NCBI GenBank assembly: GCA_020410825.1
Contig: CP084576.1
Span: 434,001-498,000, forward strand
Direction: 5' to 3'
Source of the DNA: Candidatus Megaera endosymbiont of Mesostigma viride
GTDB lineage: Bacteria > Pseudomonadota > Alphaproteobacteria > Rickettsiales > Rickettsiaceae
DNA: 64,000 bases
Shown: one piece after another, positions 47,110-57,737 of the stretch
Position numbering within the stretch: position 1 is the first letter of the stretch
How the letters are laid out: the number at the start of each line of letters is the position of its first letter
Program-made: the position numbers and the translations under genes
Notes under the pieces: generated by a model
Told to the model about the DNA's origin: nothing
The model's database searches: none
Seen by the model: the letters and a program-made list of their open reading frames with translations, nothing else

Positions 47110-48648
47110 TTAATTACTCTCTAAAAATTCTCTTAAAAAATTCTCGAGATAAAGTTTAAGCTTCTCTTCAGTTTCTTTACTTAAGTCTTTTTCTTGCCTA
47201 ATTGCCCTTAATATTCCCTCTTCTTTTAAATGGATATCGGCTATCAATTCCTGTTCGAATTTTTTTACATCAGAAGGCGTTACCTTTTCAAGATATCCTC
47301 GTACCCCAGCATAGAGGCTTATTACCTGTTCTTCCATCACAAAAGGCGAATATTGCAATTGTTTAAGAATTTCTGTAAGCTTCAAGCCATGCTGTATTAA
47401 TTTCTGGGTTGCAGCATCCAGATCAGAACCAAATTGGGCAAAAGACTCCATTTCACGGAACTGGGCAAGCTCTAATTTCAGAGAACCCGCAACTTTTTTC
47501 ATAGCTTTAGTTTGGGCAGCCGAGCCTACCCTACTTACTGAAATACCCACATTTACAGCCGGTCTAATACCTTTGTGAAACAGCTCGCTTTCCAAGAATA
47601 TCTGCCCGTCGGTAATAGAAATCACATTCGTCGGAATATAGGCTGACACATCACCGGCTTGGGTTTCAATTATAGGTAAAGCAGTTAAAGAACCTCCACC
47701 GTTTTTATCAGAAAGTTTTGCTGCTCTTTCTAATAACCTGGAATGTAAATAAAATACATCACCAGGATACGCTTCCCTCCCAGGAGGCCTTCTAAGAAGT
47801 AATGAAATCTGGCGGTAAGCAATAGCGTGCTTGGTCAAATCATCATATACCACAAGCGCGTGCATCCCATTATCCCTAAAATATTCACCAATCGTACAAC
47901 CAGTATATGGGGCTAAAAACTGCAGGGGGGCAGGATCAGAAGCTGTTGCAGCTACTACCACCGTGTAAGACATAGCCCCAGCTTCCTCTAGTCTTCTTAC
48001 TATCTGAGCAACAGTTGACCTTTTTTGACCAATTGCCACATAAATACAGAAAATTTTATCCGTAGTATTATCTTCTAAATGAGCATTTTTTTGGTTTATT
48101 ATAGTATCTATTGCAATTGCTGTCTTACCTGTCTGACGATCGCCGATAATCAATTCTCTCTGACCTCTACCGATAGGAATTAGAGCGTCAATTGCTTTAA
48201 TTCCTGTCTGGACTGGTTCATGTACACTTTTTCTTACAACAATACCAGGAGCTTTAGTTTCTACCCTTTTATATTCTGTAGCATTAATAGGTCCTTTTCC
48301 GTCAATTGGATTGCCAAGCGCATCAACAACTCTACCAAGCATAGCAGGGCCAACAGGAGTACTTAAAATATCACCTGTTCTTTTTACCATGTCGCCTTGC
48401 ATGACCGCTCTATCATCACCCATGATTACGACACCTACCGTATCAGTCTCAAGATTAAGAACCATACCCTTTACGCCAGAAGAAAATTCTACCATTTCAC
48501 CTGCTTGAACATTATCTATCCCGTAAATTTTGGCGATACCGTCACCTACTGCTACTACATAGCCAACTTCATTTAGTGTAGAAAGTTGGTCCATGTCCCC
48601 TATCTCTCTTTTTAAAATTTCAGAAACCTCAGACGGATTTAGCTTCAT
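47110..48648 (-). CDS. atpA: F1 ATP synthase alpha subunit
   Basis: The non-catalytic nucleotide-binding partner of beta. 512 residues with [13 protein letters not shown] (Walker A, about residue 170), [31 protein letters not shown] and the signature [21 protein letters not shown]. Both N- and C-terminal domains are complete. Co-directional with atpH and atpG. Confidence 0.97.
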   Translation of the reverse strand: MKLNPSEVSEILKREIGDMDQLSTLNEVGYVVAVGDGIAKIYGIDNVQAGEMVEFSSGVKGMVLNLETDTVGVVIMGDDRAVMQGDMVKRTGDILSTPVGPAMLGRVVDALGNPIDGKGPINATEYKRVETKAPGIVVRKSVHEPVQTGIKAIDALIPIGRGQRELIIGDRQTGKTAIAIDTIINQKNAHLEDNTTDKIFCIYVAIGQKRSTVAQIVRRLEEAGAMSYTVVVAATASDPAPLQFLAPYTGCTIGEYFRDNGMHALVVYDDLTKHAIAYRQISLLLRRPPGREAYPGDVFYLHSRLLERAAKLSDKNGGGSLTALPIIETQAGDVSAYIPTNVISITDGQIFLESELFHKGIRPAVNVGISVSRVGSAAQTKAMKKVAGSLKLELAQFREMESFAQFGSDLDAATQKLIQHGLKLTEILKQLQYSPFVMEEQVISLYAGVRGYLEKVTPSDVKKFEQELIADIHLKEEGILRAIRQEKDLSKETEEKLKLYLENFLREFLESN

Positions 48649-48702
48649 TTCTTAAAACTCCCTAAATACATTTATAATAAATTTACTCCCTAAAACTATT
48701 AT

Positions 48703-49251
48703 TCATAGTTTTGCAAGTTTTGCTAACCTCGCAGCTCTATCTACTGCTCCGGCAATAGAATAATCATAAAGTAAGCTGTCATGTTTTATAATTACTCCGC
48801 CAATTAATGATTCGTTATTGATGAGATTAAATTCAATTGTTTTATTTAATTTATTTTCTAAATATTCCCTAATCATATTTACTAGCTTCTTATTAGGGTT
48901 AGCAGCAAATTCTAGGGTCACAAGCTTTACCCCTCTACTTTCATTTAAAAGCTTGCTATATTCATTTACCACAGATTCTAATATTTCAAAACGAGAATTT
49001 TTAACAACAACCCTAAAAAACCGGTTTACTATTTCTGCCAATTTAAATTTTTTTACAAGGTTCTCTATTAATTCTAGCTTATCACTTTTAGAAACCACCG
49101 GCGAATATAAAGCAAAGCTTAACTTATCTGAGTTTAACAAAACCTCATTGAACAAAGATATTTGCTCAAGAACTTTCTGACGTTCTGCATCTGATTTAAC
49201 ATTATCAAACAAGCAAGAAGCGTAATTTCTGGCAATTTTTAAATCAATCAT
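48703..49251 (-). CDS. atpH: F1 ATP synthase delta subunit
   Basis: The stalk subunit (OSCP homologue) linking F1 to the b subunits. 182 residues with the N-terminal helical bundle (YASCLFDNVKSDAERQKVLEQI, then LYSPVVSKSDKLELIENLVKKF) and C-terminal ESLIGGVIIKHDSLLYDYSIAGAVDRAARLAKL, the most conserved part. First gene of the F1 operon; the Fo genes (a, b, c) are at another locus, as usual in alphaproteobacteria. No clear promoter was found in the 130 bases before it. Confidence 0.93.
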   Translation of the reverse strand: MIDLKIARNYASCLFDNVKSDAERQKVLEQISLFNEVLLNSDKLSFALYSPVVSKSDKLELIENLVKKFKLAEIVNRFFRVVVKNSRFEILESVVNEYSKLLNESRGVKLVTLEFAANPNKKLVNMIREYLENKLNKTIEFNLINNESLIGGVIIKHDSLLYDYSIAGAVDRAARLAKLAKL

Positions 49252-49381
49252 ATTTACATAAAAATTTAAGTTCCAAGAGTTAAGAGCTTCTAATAGGTTT
49301 TTAAGATAACAGCAAAAAAATATTTAGTCATCTAATTTTCTAAAATAAAAAAGCAATAAGTGAGCAACTTGGTCAAAAATA

Positions 49382-50641
49382 TTATATTTCAAACATATTT
49401 TTATATGACTCTTTCATTAGCACAAAAACCACGCCGATAATTAGTAAAACTATTACCATGAAATATATATAAATCATGGAAAAATTTTCAGTATATTTCC
49501 ATAACAGCATACAGAAAAATGGTATAGTTGAAGATAAAATCATACTACCTAGTGAATGCCCCAGGCTACACATTCTAACCCTTATATTTACTGGAAATAT
49601 TGATTGCAATTTAATTTGTATCGGTATCATGTAAATTGGAACAAAAAATACCACAAGCATATGAAGCGAAAAGAAGTATAGCTTATCAATACTTAAAATT
49701 TGCATTACAAAAAGCAGACTTAAGGTTAGTAGCAGCGATATAAATATCTGTTTATATATAGAAATCCTATCAGCTAAAACACCAGAAATTAAACATGAAA
49801 TAGCATACACAATAATTAGAATTATATTATTTTCTGCAGCTTCATGGATAGAAGTACCCCCAATAACTTTAGCAACGAAAGTACTTAAAAAAATCACTAA
49901 AAAATTATAGCTTGCTCCAATACCTCCATTAAGTATCATGGTTAAAAAAAACTTTAACCTGTTTTGGGATATTATTTTTGCTATATTAGTACCTTCCTTT
50001 CCTTTACCTTCTGTTTTATTTCTTATATAGTGGCTGCTCTCATGCAAAAATTTTCTTAATAAAAATACACTTATACCAAGTATTCCGCCAACGGCAAAAT
50101 TAATACGCCAGAGCCAAGTAATTTCAGAAACACTTAAGGTAAAATGGTACATACAGGCGGCTATTAAAGCACCCAATTGTGCTGAAAAAGAAACTAAACC
50201 GCTTGCTAAATGACGGGATTTTTTGCCGATTTTTTCAGCTATATAAATTTTTATTGCATCAGTTTCTCCTGCTAAGCTCATGATAAACAGCATTCTGCAT
50301 ACAGTTAAAACAACAGTTGCCCATAAACCTATCGTCTCATAACCTGGTAATATGGAAATAATTAAAGCAGAAAAAGCCGATATTATTGTAGTAATTTTAA
50401 CTGATACAACCCTACCTATTGTATCACTGATACGACCGAAAATAACTGACCCGATAGGCCGTGCAGCTACCGAAATACTAAATATCATAAAAAAATTCAG
50501 TAATTTATCACTATTTGAGCCATCCGGCATAAAGTGACTAGAAATTACTGATGCCGATAACCCAAACAAAGCATAATCATAATAGCGAATAGCAGTTGCA
50601 AAAAATGCTATTAAATATGAGGTTTTTTCTGAAACACGCAA
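49382..50641 (-). CDS. MFS transporter of the ProP-like family
   Basis: A 419-residue, 12-helix carrier. RYYDYALFGLSASVISSHF in helix 1, the MFS loop GSVIFGRISDTIGRVVSVKI and the helix-5 LAGETDAIKIYIAEKIG block place it with metabolite:H+ symporters such as ProP/KgtP/ShiA. Rickettsiaceae carry many such paralogues, usually called proline/betaine transporters without proof. It is the same strand as the atp operon but separated by 130 bases and divergent from ruvA. Substrate not known. Confidence 0.85.
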   Translation of the reverse strand: MRVSEKTSYLIAFFATAIRYYDYALFGLSASVISSHFMPDGSNSDKLLNFFMIFSISVAARPIGSVIFGRISDTIGRVVSVKITTIISAFSALIISILPGYETIGLWATVVLTVCRMLFIMSLAGETDAIKIYIAEKIGKKSRHLASGLVSFSAQLGALIAACMYHFTLSVSEITWLWRINFAVGGILGISVFLLRKFLHESSHYIRNKTEGKGKEGTNIAKIISQNRLKFFLTMILNGGIGASYNFLVIFLSTFVAKVIGGTSIHEAAENNIILIIVYAISCLISGVLADRISIYKQIFISLLLTLSLLFVMQILSIDKLYFFSLHMLVVFFVPIYMIPIQIKLQSIFPVNIRVRMCSLGHSLGSMILSSTIPFFCMLLWKYTENFSMIYIYFMVIVLLIIGVVFVLMKESYKNMFEI

Positions 50642-50727
50642 AATATTGTTAGGGATGATTTATTGCTTAAAATTTTTCAGCTGCTATTATAGCGATTAAA
50701 TATGAATAATAAAACTGTTTTTCTTGT

Positions 50728-51324
50728 ATGATAGGCAAACTTAAAGGTATAGTTGATTCATGTTATCATGATCATGTTATAATTGATATTGGCGGTGTCG
50801 GTTACCTGGTTTTTTGCTCAAGCAGAACCCTGGCAAATCTAACCCCAGGCGACTCCGTTATGTTATTAATCGAAACTCATGTAAGAGAGGATCATATACA
50901 CTTATACGGTTTTTATAGCAGCGAAGAAAAAAGCACTTTCACATTACTCCAATCGGTGAAAGGAGTCGGTACTAGGATGTCTCTTGCCATCTTATCAACC
51001 TTAAGCCCTGATGAAATCAGTTATGCTCTAGCAATAAAAGATACGACAGCTTTTAGCCGGGTTTCAGGAGTTGGCAAAAAGCTGGCAGAAAGAATAATTA
51101 CCGAATTAAAAGATAAATATTCCTCAAATTATATTTCTGAAATTCCTATTACTAGTTCTGCCGGCAAGGACTCCGGAATCCATGACATTGCTATTGATTC
51201 TATATCAGCTTTAGTAGCTCTCGGAGTAAATAAAGCAGAAGCTCAAAACAGGATAAATACCCTCCTTGCCCAGGATAAAAATATTTCCTTAAACGAGTTG
51301 ATCAAATTAGCGCTAAAAAACTGA
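50728..51324 (+). CDS. ruvA: Holliday junction DNA helicase subunit RuvA
   Basis: Binds four-way junctions and loads RuvB. 198 residues: OB-fold N-domain (MIGKLKGIVDSCYHDHVIIDIGGVGYLVFCS), helix-hairpin-helix motifs (LLQSVKGVGTRMSLAILSTL, FSRVSGVGKKLAERIITELKDK) and the C-terminal UBA-like RuvB-binding domain (DSISALVALGVNKAEAQNRINTLL). ruvB follows 15 bases later. Confidence 0.96.
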   Translation: MIGKLKGIVDSCYHDHVIIDIGGVGYLVFCSSRTLANLTPGDSVMLLIETHVREDHIHLYGFYSSEEKSTFTLLQSVKGVGTRMSLAILSTLSPDEISYALAIKDTTAFSRVSGVGKKLAERIITELKDKYSSNYISEIPITSSAGKDSGIHDIAIDSISALVALGVNKAEAQNRINTLLAQDKNISLNELIKLALKN

Positions 51325-51339
51325 ATATCAGGTTAATTT

Positions 51340-52374
51340 ATGAACAAACAAATACTGCAAAGAGAGAAATTAGAAACAGATAATGAAATTAACCTCAGAC
51401 CAAACTTACTTGAAGATTTTATCGGCCAGGAACAGATTAAAGCAAATCTCGGTATTTTTATTCAAGCAGCAAGAAACCGTAGTGAATCATTAGATCACAC
51501 GCTTTTTTATGGCCCACCTGGGCTTGGGAAAACCTCGCTAGCACAAATAGTTTCAAAAGAAATGGGTGTTAATTTTAAAGCAACAAGTGGCCCTACTCTG
51601 TCAAAAGCAGCAGATCTTGCCGGTATCCTGACTAACTTACAGGAAAACGATGTGTTATTCATAGATGAAATCCACCGGCTAAATACTAGTATTGAAGAGA
51701 TATTATATCCGGCTATGGAAGATTTCTCCCTTGATATAATAATAGGGGAAGGACCAGCAGCACGGTCACTTAGAATAGACCTGCCAAAATTTACTTTAAT
51801 AGGCGCAACTACTAGACTTGGCCTGCTTAGTAACCCACTCCGTGATAGATTTGGTATTCCCTTGCGCCTTAATTTTTATAATTCTGAAGAATTGCAAAGT
51901 GTTTTAGTCAGAGCTGCAAAATTACTAAATACTAAAATTACGGATGACGGAGCAAAAGAAATAGCCCTCCGCTCTCGTGGGACACCAAGGATTGCCCTAA
52001 GACTTCTTAAAAGAGTACGTGACTTTGCATCAGTGGATAATCACCTGGAAATTAATCAGAAAATAGCGGATGTCGCTTTAAATAAGCTAGAGGTAGATAA
52101 AGCAGGATTAGACAGTAACGATTATCGTTATTTGAGGTTTATTATCGATAATTATAACGGCGGACCGGTAGGTGTTGAAACAATAGCTGCGGCTCTTTCG
52201 GAACAACGAGATAGCATAGAAGAAGCAATAGAGCCTTATTTAATTCAAATAGGACATCTGCAAAGGACATCAAGAGGTAGAATGGTAACTGCTAATGCTT
52301 TTGAACATCTAGGCTTACCGAAACCAAAAAATCAGATATATAATCAGGATACCCTATTTGAAGAAGAAATTTAA
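51340..52374 (+). CDS. ruvB: Holliday junction branch-migration ATPase RuvB
   Basis: The AAA+ motor of RuvAB. 344 residues with the N-terminal [26 protein letters not shown], Walker [14 protein letters not shown] near residue 65, Walker [11 protein letters not shown] near residue 110, the sensor [18 protein letters not shown] and the winged-helix end [23 protein letters not shown]. Complete and standard; operon with ruvA. Convergent with the second symporter gene. Confidence 0.97.
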   Translation: MNKQILQREKLETDNEINLRPNLLEDFIGQEQIKANLGIFIQAARNRSESLDHTLFYGPPGLGKTSLAQIVSKEMGVNFKATSGPTLSKAADLAGILTNLQENDVLFIDEIHRLNTSIEEILYPAMEDFSLDIIIGEGPAARSLRIDLPKFTLIGATTRLGLLSNPLRDRFGIPLRLNFYNSEELQSVLVRAAKLLNTKITDDGAKEIALRSRGTPRIALRLLKRVRDFASVDNHLEINQKIADVALNKLEVDKAGLDSNDYRYLRFIIDNYNGGPVGVETIAAALSEQRDSIEEAIEPYLIQIGHLQRTSRGRMVTANAFEHLGLPKPKNQIYNQDTLFEEEI

Positions 52375-52416
52375 TACAAGCAATCAAGATATATAAACTT
52401 TTTGTTTAGACTTACT

Positions 52417-53808
52417 CTAGTTAACTATATTGATTTTTTCTTTGGAATAATAATATTTGTGCATAATAACTAGTACAAGCCAGTTAACTAACATTGCTGG
52501 TATTACACCATCAATTATGGTTATGTCTAACAACATCCATAAAGTATTTACTAGAAAACCGCCAGCCATCCCCGCTAGCACAGCTTTTTCGTAAGGAGTT
52601 CTATACCCTAATACAGCCATAATAAAAGGTACAGTAACAATGCACATATAAAAAGAAGCTGTTAATACCGCTAGTCGAAATATTCCTATATCCTTTAGAG
52701 ACAACAAAATACCTGACATACCTAGTAAAAAAGAAACTACACGGGCAGTTAATAATTCATTCTTTAATTTAGTAAATACATTTATAAAATCATGAGTGAT
52801 TAAAACTGATGATGAATTTATATAACTATCTATTGTAGACATTACCATCGCTACAATACCTATAAGTAATAACCCTTTATAAATCGGCGGTGTTATATCA
52901 AATAACGAATGTATTATATTAGCACTCCCAGTAAAATTTTCTCGAAACATTAAAAGTACACTTAACCACCCTACTAAAAGGATTAGGACAAAAACTATAA
53001 ATGATAATATATAAAAAGAATCTTGAGCCTGCTTGAGGTTTTTACTCATCGCTATTCTTTGAAAAATAGCAGGATTAAAAGCAGGTATGACCATATATAT
53101 ACTAAGGGAAATAAGTTTCCATATTTTATCGTTACTGAAAATAAAAATATCAGAGAAGTTAAAATTAGGATGTTTGGCCAGGGAGAAAACAATTGTAATA
53201 CCATCTACGCCAAAAAAGAAATAATAAACAATAACTGGCAAAATAGTTGCAAAAGTAAAAAATTGGATTACGTCTGTAAAGGTGACTGATTTTATCCCAC
53301 CTAAAGTTGAATATAATGTAATAATCAAGCCGGATAAAATAATCCCATATAAACTATTAATATTTAAGATATACTCAAAAACACTTCCGGCTATTTTTAA
53401 TTGTACTGCTATTAATCCACTAACAAATATAAACCCTGATATACTAGTGACAATTCTAACTTTTTGCCCGTATATATCATTCATTGCCTCAGCAATGGAA
53501 AGTTTCCCCAAAAATTCGCTCATACGGGGAATAAAAAAATAACCTACTATAAAGAAACACACCACTTCAAATAAAACAGGAATAAAATAATATAACCCTG
53601 TTTTATAGGTTTCTATCAGTATGTTAGCAAAAAATGAGCCAGAAATCCACGTCGCAACAAGAGTTGAGACTAATACAGCAGTAGAAAAGTTTCTATCACC
53701 TATGGCATACTGGGTTATTGAGGTAATGCCTTTACTTGATTTTAGACCAAGAATTACATTAAGAATTAAAAATGAAAAAAATATTATATGATCGATAGTC
53801 CAAGCCAT
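52417..53808 (-). CDS. Sodium:solute symporter (SSS family), copy 2
   Basis: A 463-residue Na+/solute carrier and clear paralogue of the gene at 16301-17695: the two share the opening WTxDHIIFF, then FLILNxILGLKSSK, ITSITQYAIGDRNFST, GFIFVSGL.. versus GFIGVSGI.., PFIMAxxGYRTPYEKAVL and the ending NWLVLVIMHKYYYSK. The middle diverges more. The two lie about 35 kb apart and in opposite orientation. Presence of two close copies suggests separate substrates or dosage, but neither can be read from the sequence. Confidence 0.85.
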   Translation of the reverse strand: MAWTIDHIIFFSFLILNVILGLKSSKGITSITQYAIGDRNFSTAVLVSTLVATWISGSFFANILIETYKTGLYYFIPVLFEVVCFFIVGYFFIPRMSEFLGKLSIAEAMNDIYGQKVRIVTSISGFIFVSGLIAVQLKIAGSVFEYILNINSLYGIILSGLIITLYSTLGGIKSVTFTDVIQFFTFATILPVIVYYFFFGVDGITIVFSLAKHPNFNFSDIFIFSNDKIWKLISLSIYMVIPAFNPAIFQRIAMSKNLKQAQDSFYILSFIVFVLILLVGWLSVLLMFRENFTGSANIIHSLFDITPPIYKGLLLIGIVAMVMSTIDSYINSSSVLITHDFINVFTKLKNELLTARVVSFLLGMSGILLSLKDIGIFRLAVLTASFYMCIVTVPFIMAVLGYRTPYEKAVLAGMAGGFLVNTLWMLLDITIIDGVIPAMLVNWLVLVIMHKYYYSKEKINIVN

Positions 53809-53936
53809 AAAACAAACAGAATTTGATAATTTCTTTTTTTACTTAACCCATTAAGAGTATTGCTTTATCTTATAATATTCTCAATCGGCATAAATTTATG
53901 CTACCTACAGTAGCATTTCTTTATCAGCTTTACAAC

Positions 53937-55325
53937 TTATTTTATTAAGCCAGTTTGAAATAGACCTAAAATACTATCTTCTAATTTAATATATTTATTG
54001 GTATCTCCGTATATGTTATTAATTACTATAACAAAACTGTGTAATTCTCCTTTAGTATTATAAAAATATCCTAAGAGACTTACCACACCTGTTAAACGAC
54101 CGGTTTTTGCATATAGTTTAATATCTTTTGAATATCTGTTTTTTAAAGTGCCTTCTTCGCCTGGCGTAGCGAGCATTGATAAAACTTCAGGAAAATTTGG
54201 TTTTTTAGCTATCACCTGCAGTATTTCATCTATTTGAGAAACAGTTAAAACATTAACTCTTGAAATACCAGAGCCATCTTCAATCAAAGAATCAGTTATA
54301 TCTACTCCAGTATGTTTTTGCACTAGTTTTTTAAGCAATCTCCCAGCATCACGCCACTCCATTTGCCTATTACCTATTTCATTTATCATTTCTTTACTTG
54401 TACTACTTGCTTCAGCTAATAGATAGTCAGTAACAAAATTATCCGATTTTTTCATAGCTTGACTTGCAATTGCAAAAAAATGGTTCTTCTTAATTGCTAT
54501 TATTTCAGAAGTTTTAACAGGTATAGATGGCAATATCTTACCCTTTAAATTGATACCATGTTTTTGTAAAAGAAGTTTTAATACCAATCTTACATTATTC
54601 AAATTATCATTAGTAACAGCTCCTATTGTTAATAACTTAGTTGACTTATTTAATGTCCCAGAAATTATATATTTATTAGTATCAATACTGGTATATATTA
54701 AATCCATATTACTATCGGGAGTAGTAACCAACCTATTTTCTATTTTATAAGGTACAAGCTGATTATCTGATACCTCGACTTTCTGGCCAATTTCCGTAGG
54801 TAAAACATTAACCTTTGCGCAATTTTTGTTAATATGTAATCTAGTAATAGGACCAGTATTACAATAAACTGTATCACTTACGGTTTTCGTACGTATTAAT
54901 GGAGGAAGTAGAAATTCTTTATTAATAATATAAAAATTACCTTTTATAGAGCTTATATTTTTACTTTTTAAAGATAAAATTAACGCCTCCAAATCATCAG
55001 TGGTAAACTCTGGATCATGAATATCTAAATAATAATCATTACCAACCCTTGAAATTGCACTATCAAATTTGTAGTCACCGCCTAATTCTTCAAGAAGTGT
55101 GGTTAGAGTAATAAATTTTAAACCACTGGCAAAAGTAAAATAACGATTAACATTTTTCTCATGAATAATATTATTCTTATCAAGATTCCTTATTCTAAAA
55201 CCGATATTTATATTCGGATCAGTTTCATTAATTAAATTTTCTACATTTTCAGCAACATTGCCGGCAAAAACGGGAAATAAAAATGATAATATTATTATTA
55301 ATAATGCTGTTTTTGAATTGATCAT
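53937..55325 (-). CDS. PBP4-type D-alanyl-D-alanine carboxypeptidase/endopeptidase
   Basis: A periplasmic peptidoglycan hydrolase of family S13. 462 residues with a signal peptide (TALLIIILSFLFPVFAG). The penicillin-binding motifs are intact: SxxK as SGLK (Ser67, Lys70), SxN as SDN in KKSDNFVTDYLLAEA, and KTG in LYAKTGRLTGVVSLLGY. DGSGISRVNVLTVSQI is also characteristic. Together with ldcA (56.8 kb) and lysC it shows that some peptidoglycan turnover is kept. Alternative: D-Ala-D-Ala endopeptidase DacB. Confidence 0.88.
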   Translation of the reverse strand: MINSKTALLIIILSFLFPVFAGNVAENVENLINETDPNINIGFRIRNLDKNNIIHEKNVNRYFTFASGLKFITLTTLLEELGGDYKFDSAISRVGNDYYLDIHDPEFTTDDLEALILSLKSKNISSIKGNFYIINKEFLLPPLIRTKTVSDTVYCNTGPITRLHINKNCAKVNVLPTEIGQKVEVSDNQLVPYKIENRLVTTPDSNMDLIYTSIDTNKYIISGTLNKSTKLLTIGAVTNDNLNNVRLVLKLLLQKHGINLKGKILPSIPVKTSEIIAIKKNHFFAIASQAMKKSDNFVTDYLLAEASSTSKEMINEIGNRQMEWRDAGRLLKKLVQKHTGVDITDSLIEDGSGISRVNVLTVSQIDEILQVIAKKPNFPEVLSMLATPGEEGTLKNRYSKDIKLYAKTGRLTGVVSLLGYFYNTKGELHSFVIVINNIYGDTNKYIKLEDSILGLFQTGLIK

Positions 55326-55416
55326 GAAATGAAGTTATAAAATGTGTAAAAACGCTTGCTGGATCTAAATATAATATTTAGTATATACCATTAATAAGTC
55401 TCATTTTAAAGATTAC

Positions 55417-55809
55417 ATGAAGTTTGGATATACAATTATTTACGTTAAAGACATTAAACAAACAGTAGATTTCTACCAAAGAGCTTTTGGTTTATCTTTG
55501 AAATTTTATGCAGAAAGTGGTAAATATGCTGAACTATCTACGGGAGAAACAATTCTATCCTTCGTAGCGGAAGATTTTATCCAGGAACATGACATGGAAT
55601 TTGTCACCAATCGAGCAGATAATGTTTCGCCAGGTTTTCAAATTAGCTTTATTACCGAAAATGTTGCGGAAGCTTATGAAAAAGCCATCAAAGAAGGGGC
55701 TTCTAAAATTTCACCACCTAAACAAGTACCATGGGGACAAATAGTTTCTCAGGTCAAAGATAATAATGGCATTGTAATAGAAATAGGTAGTCCAATAGGG
55801 AATTATTAG
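55417..55809 (+). CDS. VOC-superfamily (glyoxalase/bleomycin-resistance fold) protein
   Basis: A 130-residue protein of two beta-alpha-beta-beta-beta modules. YTIIYVKDIKQTVDFYQRAFGLSLKFYAESGKYAELSTGETILSF and VAEAYEKAIKEGASKISPPKQVPWGQIVSQVKDNNGIVIEI are classical for the fold, with the terminal Glu in VIEIGS at the metal position. An unusual point is that the first-module metal residue (commonly His near the start) is not obvious. Could be a glyoxalase-like or binding protein; its substrate is unknown. Confidence 0.8.
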   Translation: MKFGYTIIYVKDIKQTVDFYQRAFGLSLKFYAESGKYAELSTGETILSFVAEDFIQEHDMEFVTNRADNVSPGFQISFITENVAEAYEKAIKEGASKISPPKQVPWGQIVSQVKDNNGIVIEIGSPIGNY

Positions 55810-55913
55810 TGCCATGCATGTTATCCAGCACTACTTTTTAGCCTTAAGCATATTATTTTTCCGGAAAACCTTTTAAAATAATTTTTCTCATTATTGCATA
55901 CAAACTATGCCTA

Positions 55914-56816
55914 TTATTGTCCTGTCCTTGCCTCTATAATTTCGGCCGCCTTAATGGCTATTTCTTTTCCGCGCATTTTATCACCAGTTTCTGCATGAAA
56001 TTCTAAGCACTTCCCCTCAAAATCACCATACATATATCGTGCTTTAATTATTAATTCATCAATATATTCCGCATGGGCAGCAATCGGAGTTTTACAGCTC
56101 GCATCAAAGTACACAAGAAATTCTCTTTCCGCCTGACTCAAATACCAGCTAGGCAAGTGATTAATTTCTTTGCAAATATCAGCCATTTTCTGATCATCAG
56201 ACCTTTTTTCAATAGCAATAGTTCCTTGTCCAGCAGATGGAATCATCGTATCAACAGTCAAAGGAAAACAATGTTTTTCATCAAATATCCCTAACCTCTT
56301 AAGCCCTCCACACGCAAGTATTATTGCATCCGGAGCATTATCACTCGAAAGCTTATCAAGCCTAGTCTGGATGTTACCTCTACACGGGATAATCTTAAGG
56401 TCAGGGCGGATTTTTTGGAGAATTACTTTCCTCCTCACAGAAGAAGTACCAATTATAGCTCCGTTAGGTAATTCATTTAATGATTTATATTTGTATGAAA
56501 CCAGGCAATCTCTGGGATCCTCTCTCTCTAAAACTGCAGCTATCTCTAGCCCTACAGGTAATATTCCTGGAACATCTTTAAGCGAATGAATTGCTAAATC
56601 CACCTCTCCTGTAAGTAATTTTTCTTCTAATTCCTTTAAAAATAAAGCCTTCCCCCCGATATCGTATAAATTTTTATCAGTTATTCTATCGCCTGTAGTT
56701 ATTACTGGCACTATTTCGCAGTTTATATTAGAAAAACATTCTTTTAATTTTTTGATAACTAAATCTGTTTGAATCAGAGCTAATTTACTTCTTCTTGTTG
56801 CAATTCTTATTAGCAT
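55914..56816 (-). CDS. hemC: Hydroxymethylbilane synthase (porphobilinogen deaminase)
   Basis: Polymerises four porphobilinogens to hydroxymethylbilane in heme synthesis. 300 residues with IRIATRRSKLALIQTDLVIKKL at the start, LFLKELEEKLLTGEVDLAIHSLKDVP (catalytic Asp region), IGTSSVRRKVILQKIRPDLKIIPCRGNIQTRLDKL and the dipyrromethane cofactor Cys241 in DASCKTPIAAHAEY. It abuts ldcA (stop and start adjacent). hemA is 33 kb away, so the pathway is scattered. Confidence 0.95.
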   Translation of the reverse strand: MLIRIATRRSKLALIQTDLVIKKLKECFSNINCEIVPVITTGDRITDKNLYDIGGKALFLKELEEKLLTGEVDLAIHSLKDVPGILPVGLEIAAVLEREDPRDCLVSYKYKSLNELPNGAIIGTSSVRRKVILQKIRPDLKIIPCRGNIQTRLDKLSSDNAPDAIILACGGLKRLGIFDEKHCFPLTVDTMIPSAGQGTIAIEKRSDDQKMADICKEINHLPSWYLSQAEREFLVYFDASCKTPIAAHAEYIDELIIKARYMYGDFEGKCLEFHAETGDKMRGKEIAIKAAEIIEARTGQ

Positions 56817-57725
56817 CTAAATTAATCCAAACGGGCTTTTGACTATCAAATTACGATTCTTTATTTCCGCTTCTCCACCAATAATTATCGGATAATTATT
56901 CTCAAGATGTCCTATTCCTTGCGTTGTAAAAGCTGGGATGGTTAAATGTTCACTACAAAAATTTTTTATTGAAGGGATAATCTTATCATCAGAGTTAGCA
57001 AAATCGCCAAAAATCAAAGCTTTTGCACCAGAAAAAAGCCCTGCATTTTTCATTTGTAATAAATAACGATGAACATGATAACCTTTCTCATTGACGTCTT
57101 CTAGAAAAACTATTTTATCATTTGTATCGATAGTAAGTTTAGAACCTATCAAATGACAAATAACCGCAAGATTCCCGCCGGTAATTTTAGAAGTAATAAC
57201 GGCATTATTTGCTTGCTCATTTAGAGGATCAAGGGCAAATTTTATCTCATGAGAGGATAATACCGAAATAATAGAATTAAGCATGTTAGCTTGTTTATCA
57301 ATAAGAGCAGTTAAAACAGACCCGTGAATTGCTGGCATTTTAAATTTTTGCCAAAATAACAATAGCAAAACTGTTATATCACTAAATCCAATGATAATTT
57401 TAGGTCGGATTTCATCCGTTTTTAAATCTAAAAAATCAAAAACTATTTCTGACGCACCATATCCTCCACGAAAAGCCCAAATAATCTTGACCTTAGGGTC
57501 AAATAGCGCGCTTCTAAACTCATGAATGCGCTGTTTTTTAGAAGAGGAAAAATAATCTAGGCTTGCATTTCTCGATAAAATATCCTTATCATATTTACAT
57601 TTAAACCCGTGAGACTCAAGTAAATTGACCCCTGCCATCAGTTTTTCTTTGCCATTTTGGCAACCCGAAGAAGGAGCAATAATTGCTACTTCATCCTCTT
57701 TTCTATTAAATATTATCTCTTTCAT
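56817..57725 (-). CDS. ldcA: LD-carboxypeptidase (muramoyltetrapeptide carboxypeptidase)
   Basis: An S66-family serine peptidase that removes the terminal D-Ala from murein tetrapeptides during cell-wall recycling. 302 residues with VAIIAPSSGCQNG near the start, IIWAFRGGYGASEIV holding the nucleophilic Ser, FLEDVNEKGYHVHRYLLQM with the Glu, and TQGIGHLENNYPIIIGGEAEI with the His, so the Ser-Glu-His set is present. Same strand and immediately before hemC, and 12 bases after hpf. Confidence 0.9.
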   Translation of the reverse strand: MKEIIFNRKEDEVAIIAPSSGCQNGKEKLMAGVNLLESHGFKCKYDKDILSRNASLDYFSSSKKQRIHEFRSALFDPKVKIIWAFRGGYGASEIVFDFLDLKTDEIRPKIIIGFSDITVLLLLFWQKFKMPAIHGSVLTALIDKQANMLNSIISVLSSHEIKFALDPLNEQANNAVITSKITGGNLAVICHLIGSKLTIDTNDKIVFLEDVNEKGYHVHRYLLQMKNAGLFSGAKALIFGDFANSDDKIIPSIKNFCSEHLTIPAFTTQGIGHLENNYPIIIGGEAEIKNRNLIVKSPFGLI

Positions 57726-57737
57726 TTAAAATGGAAG

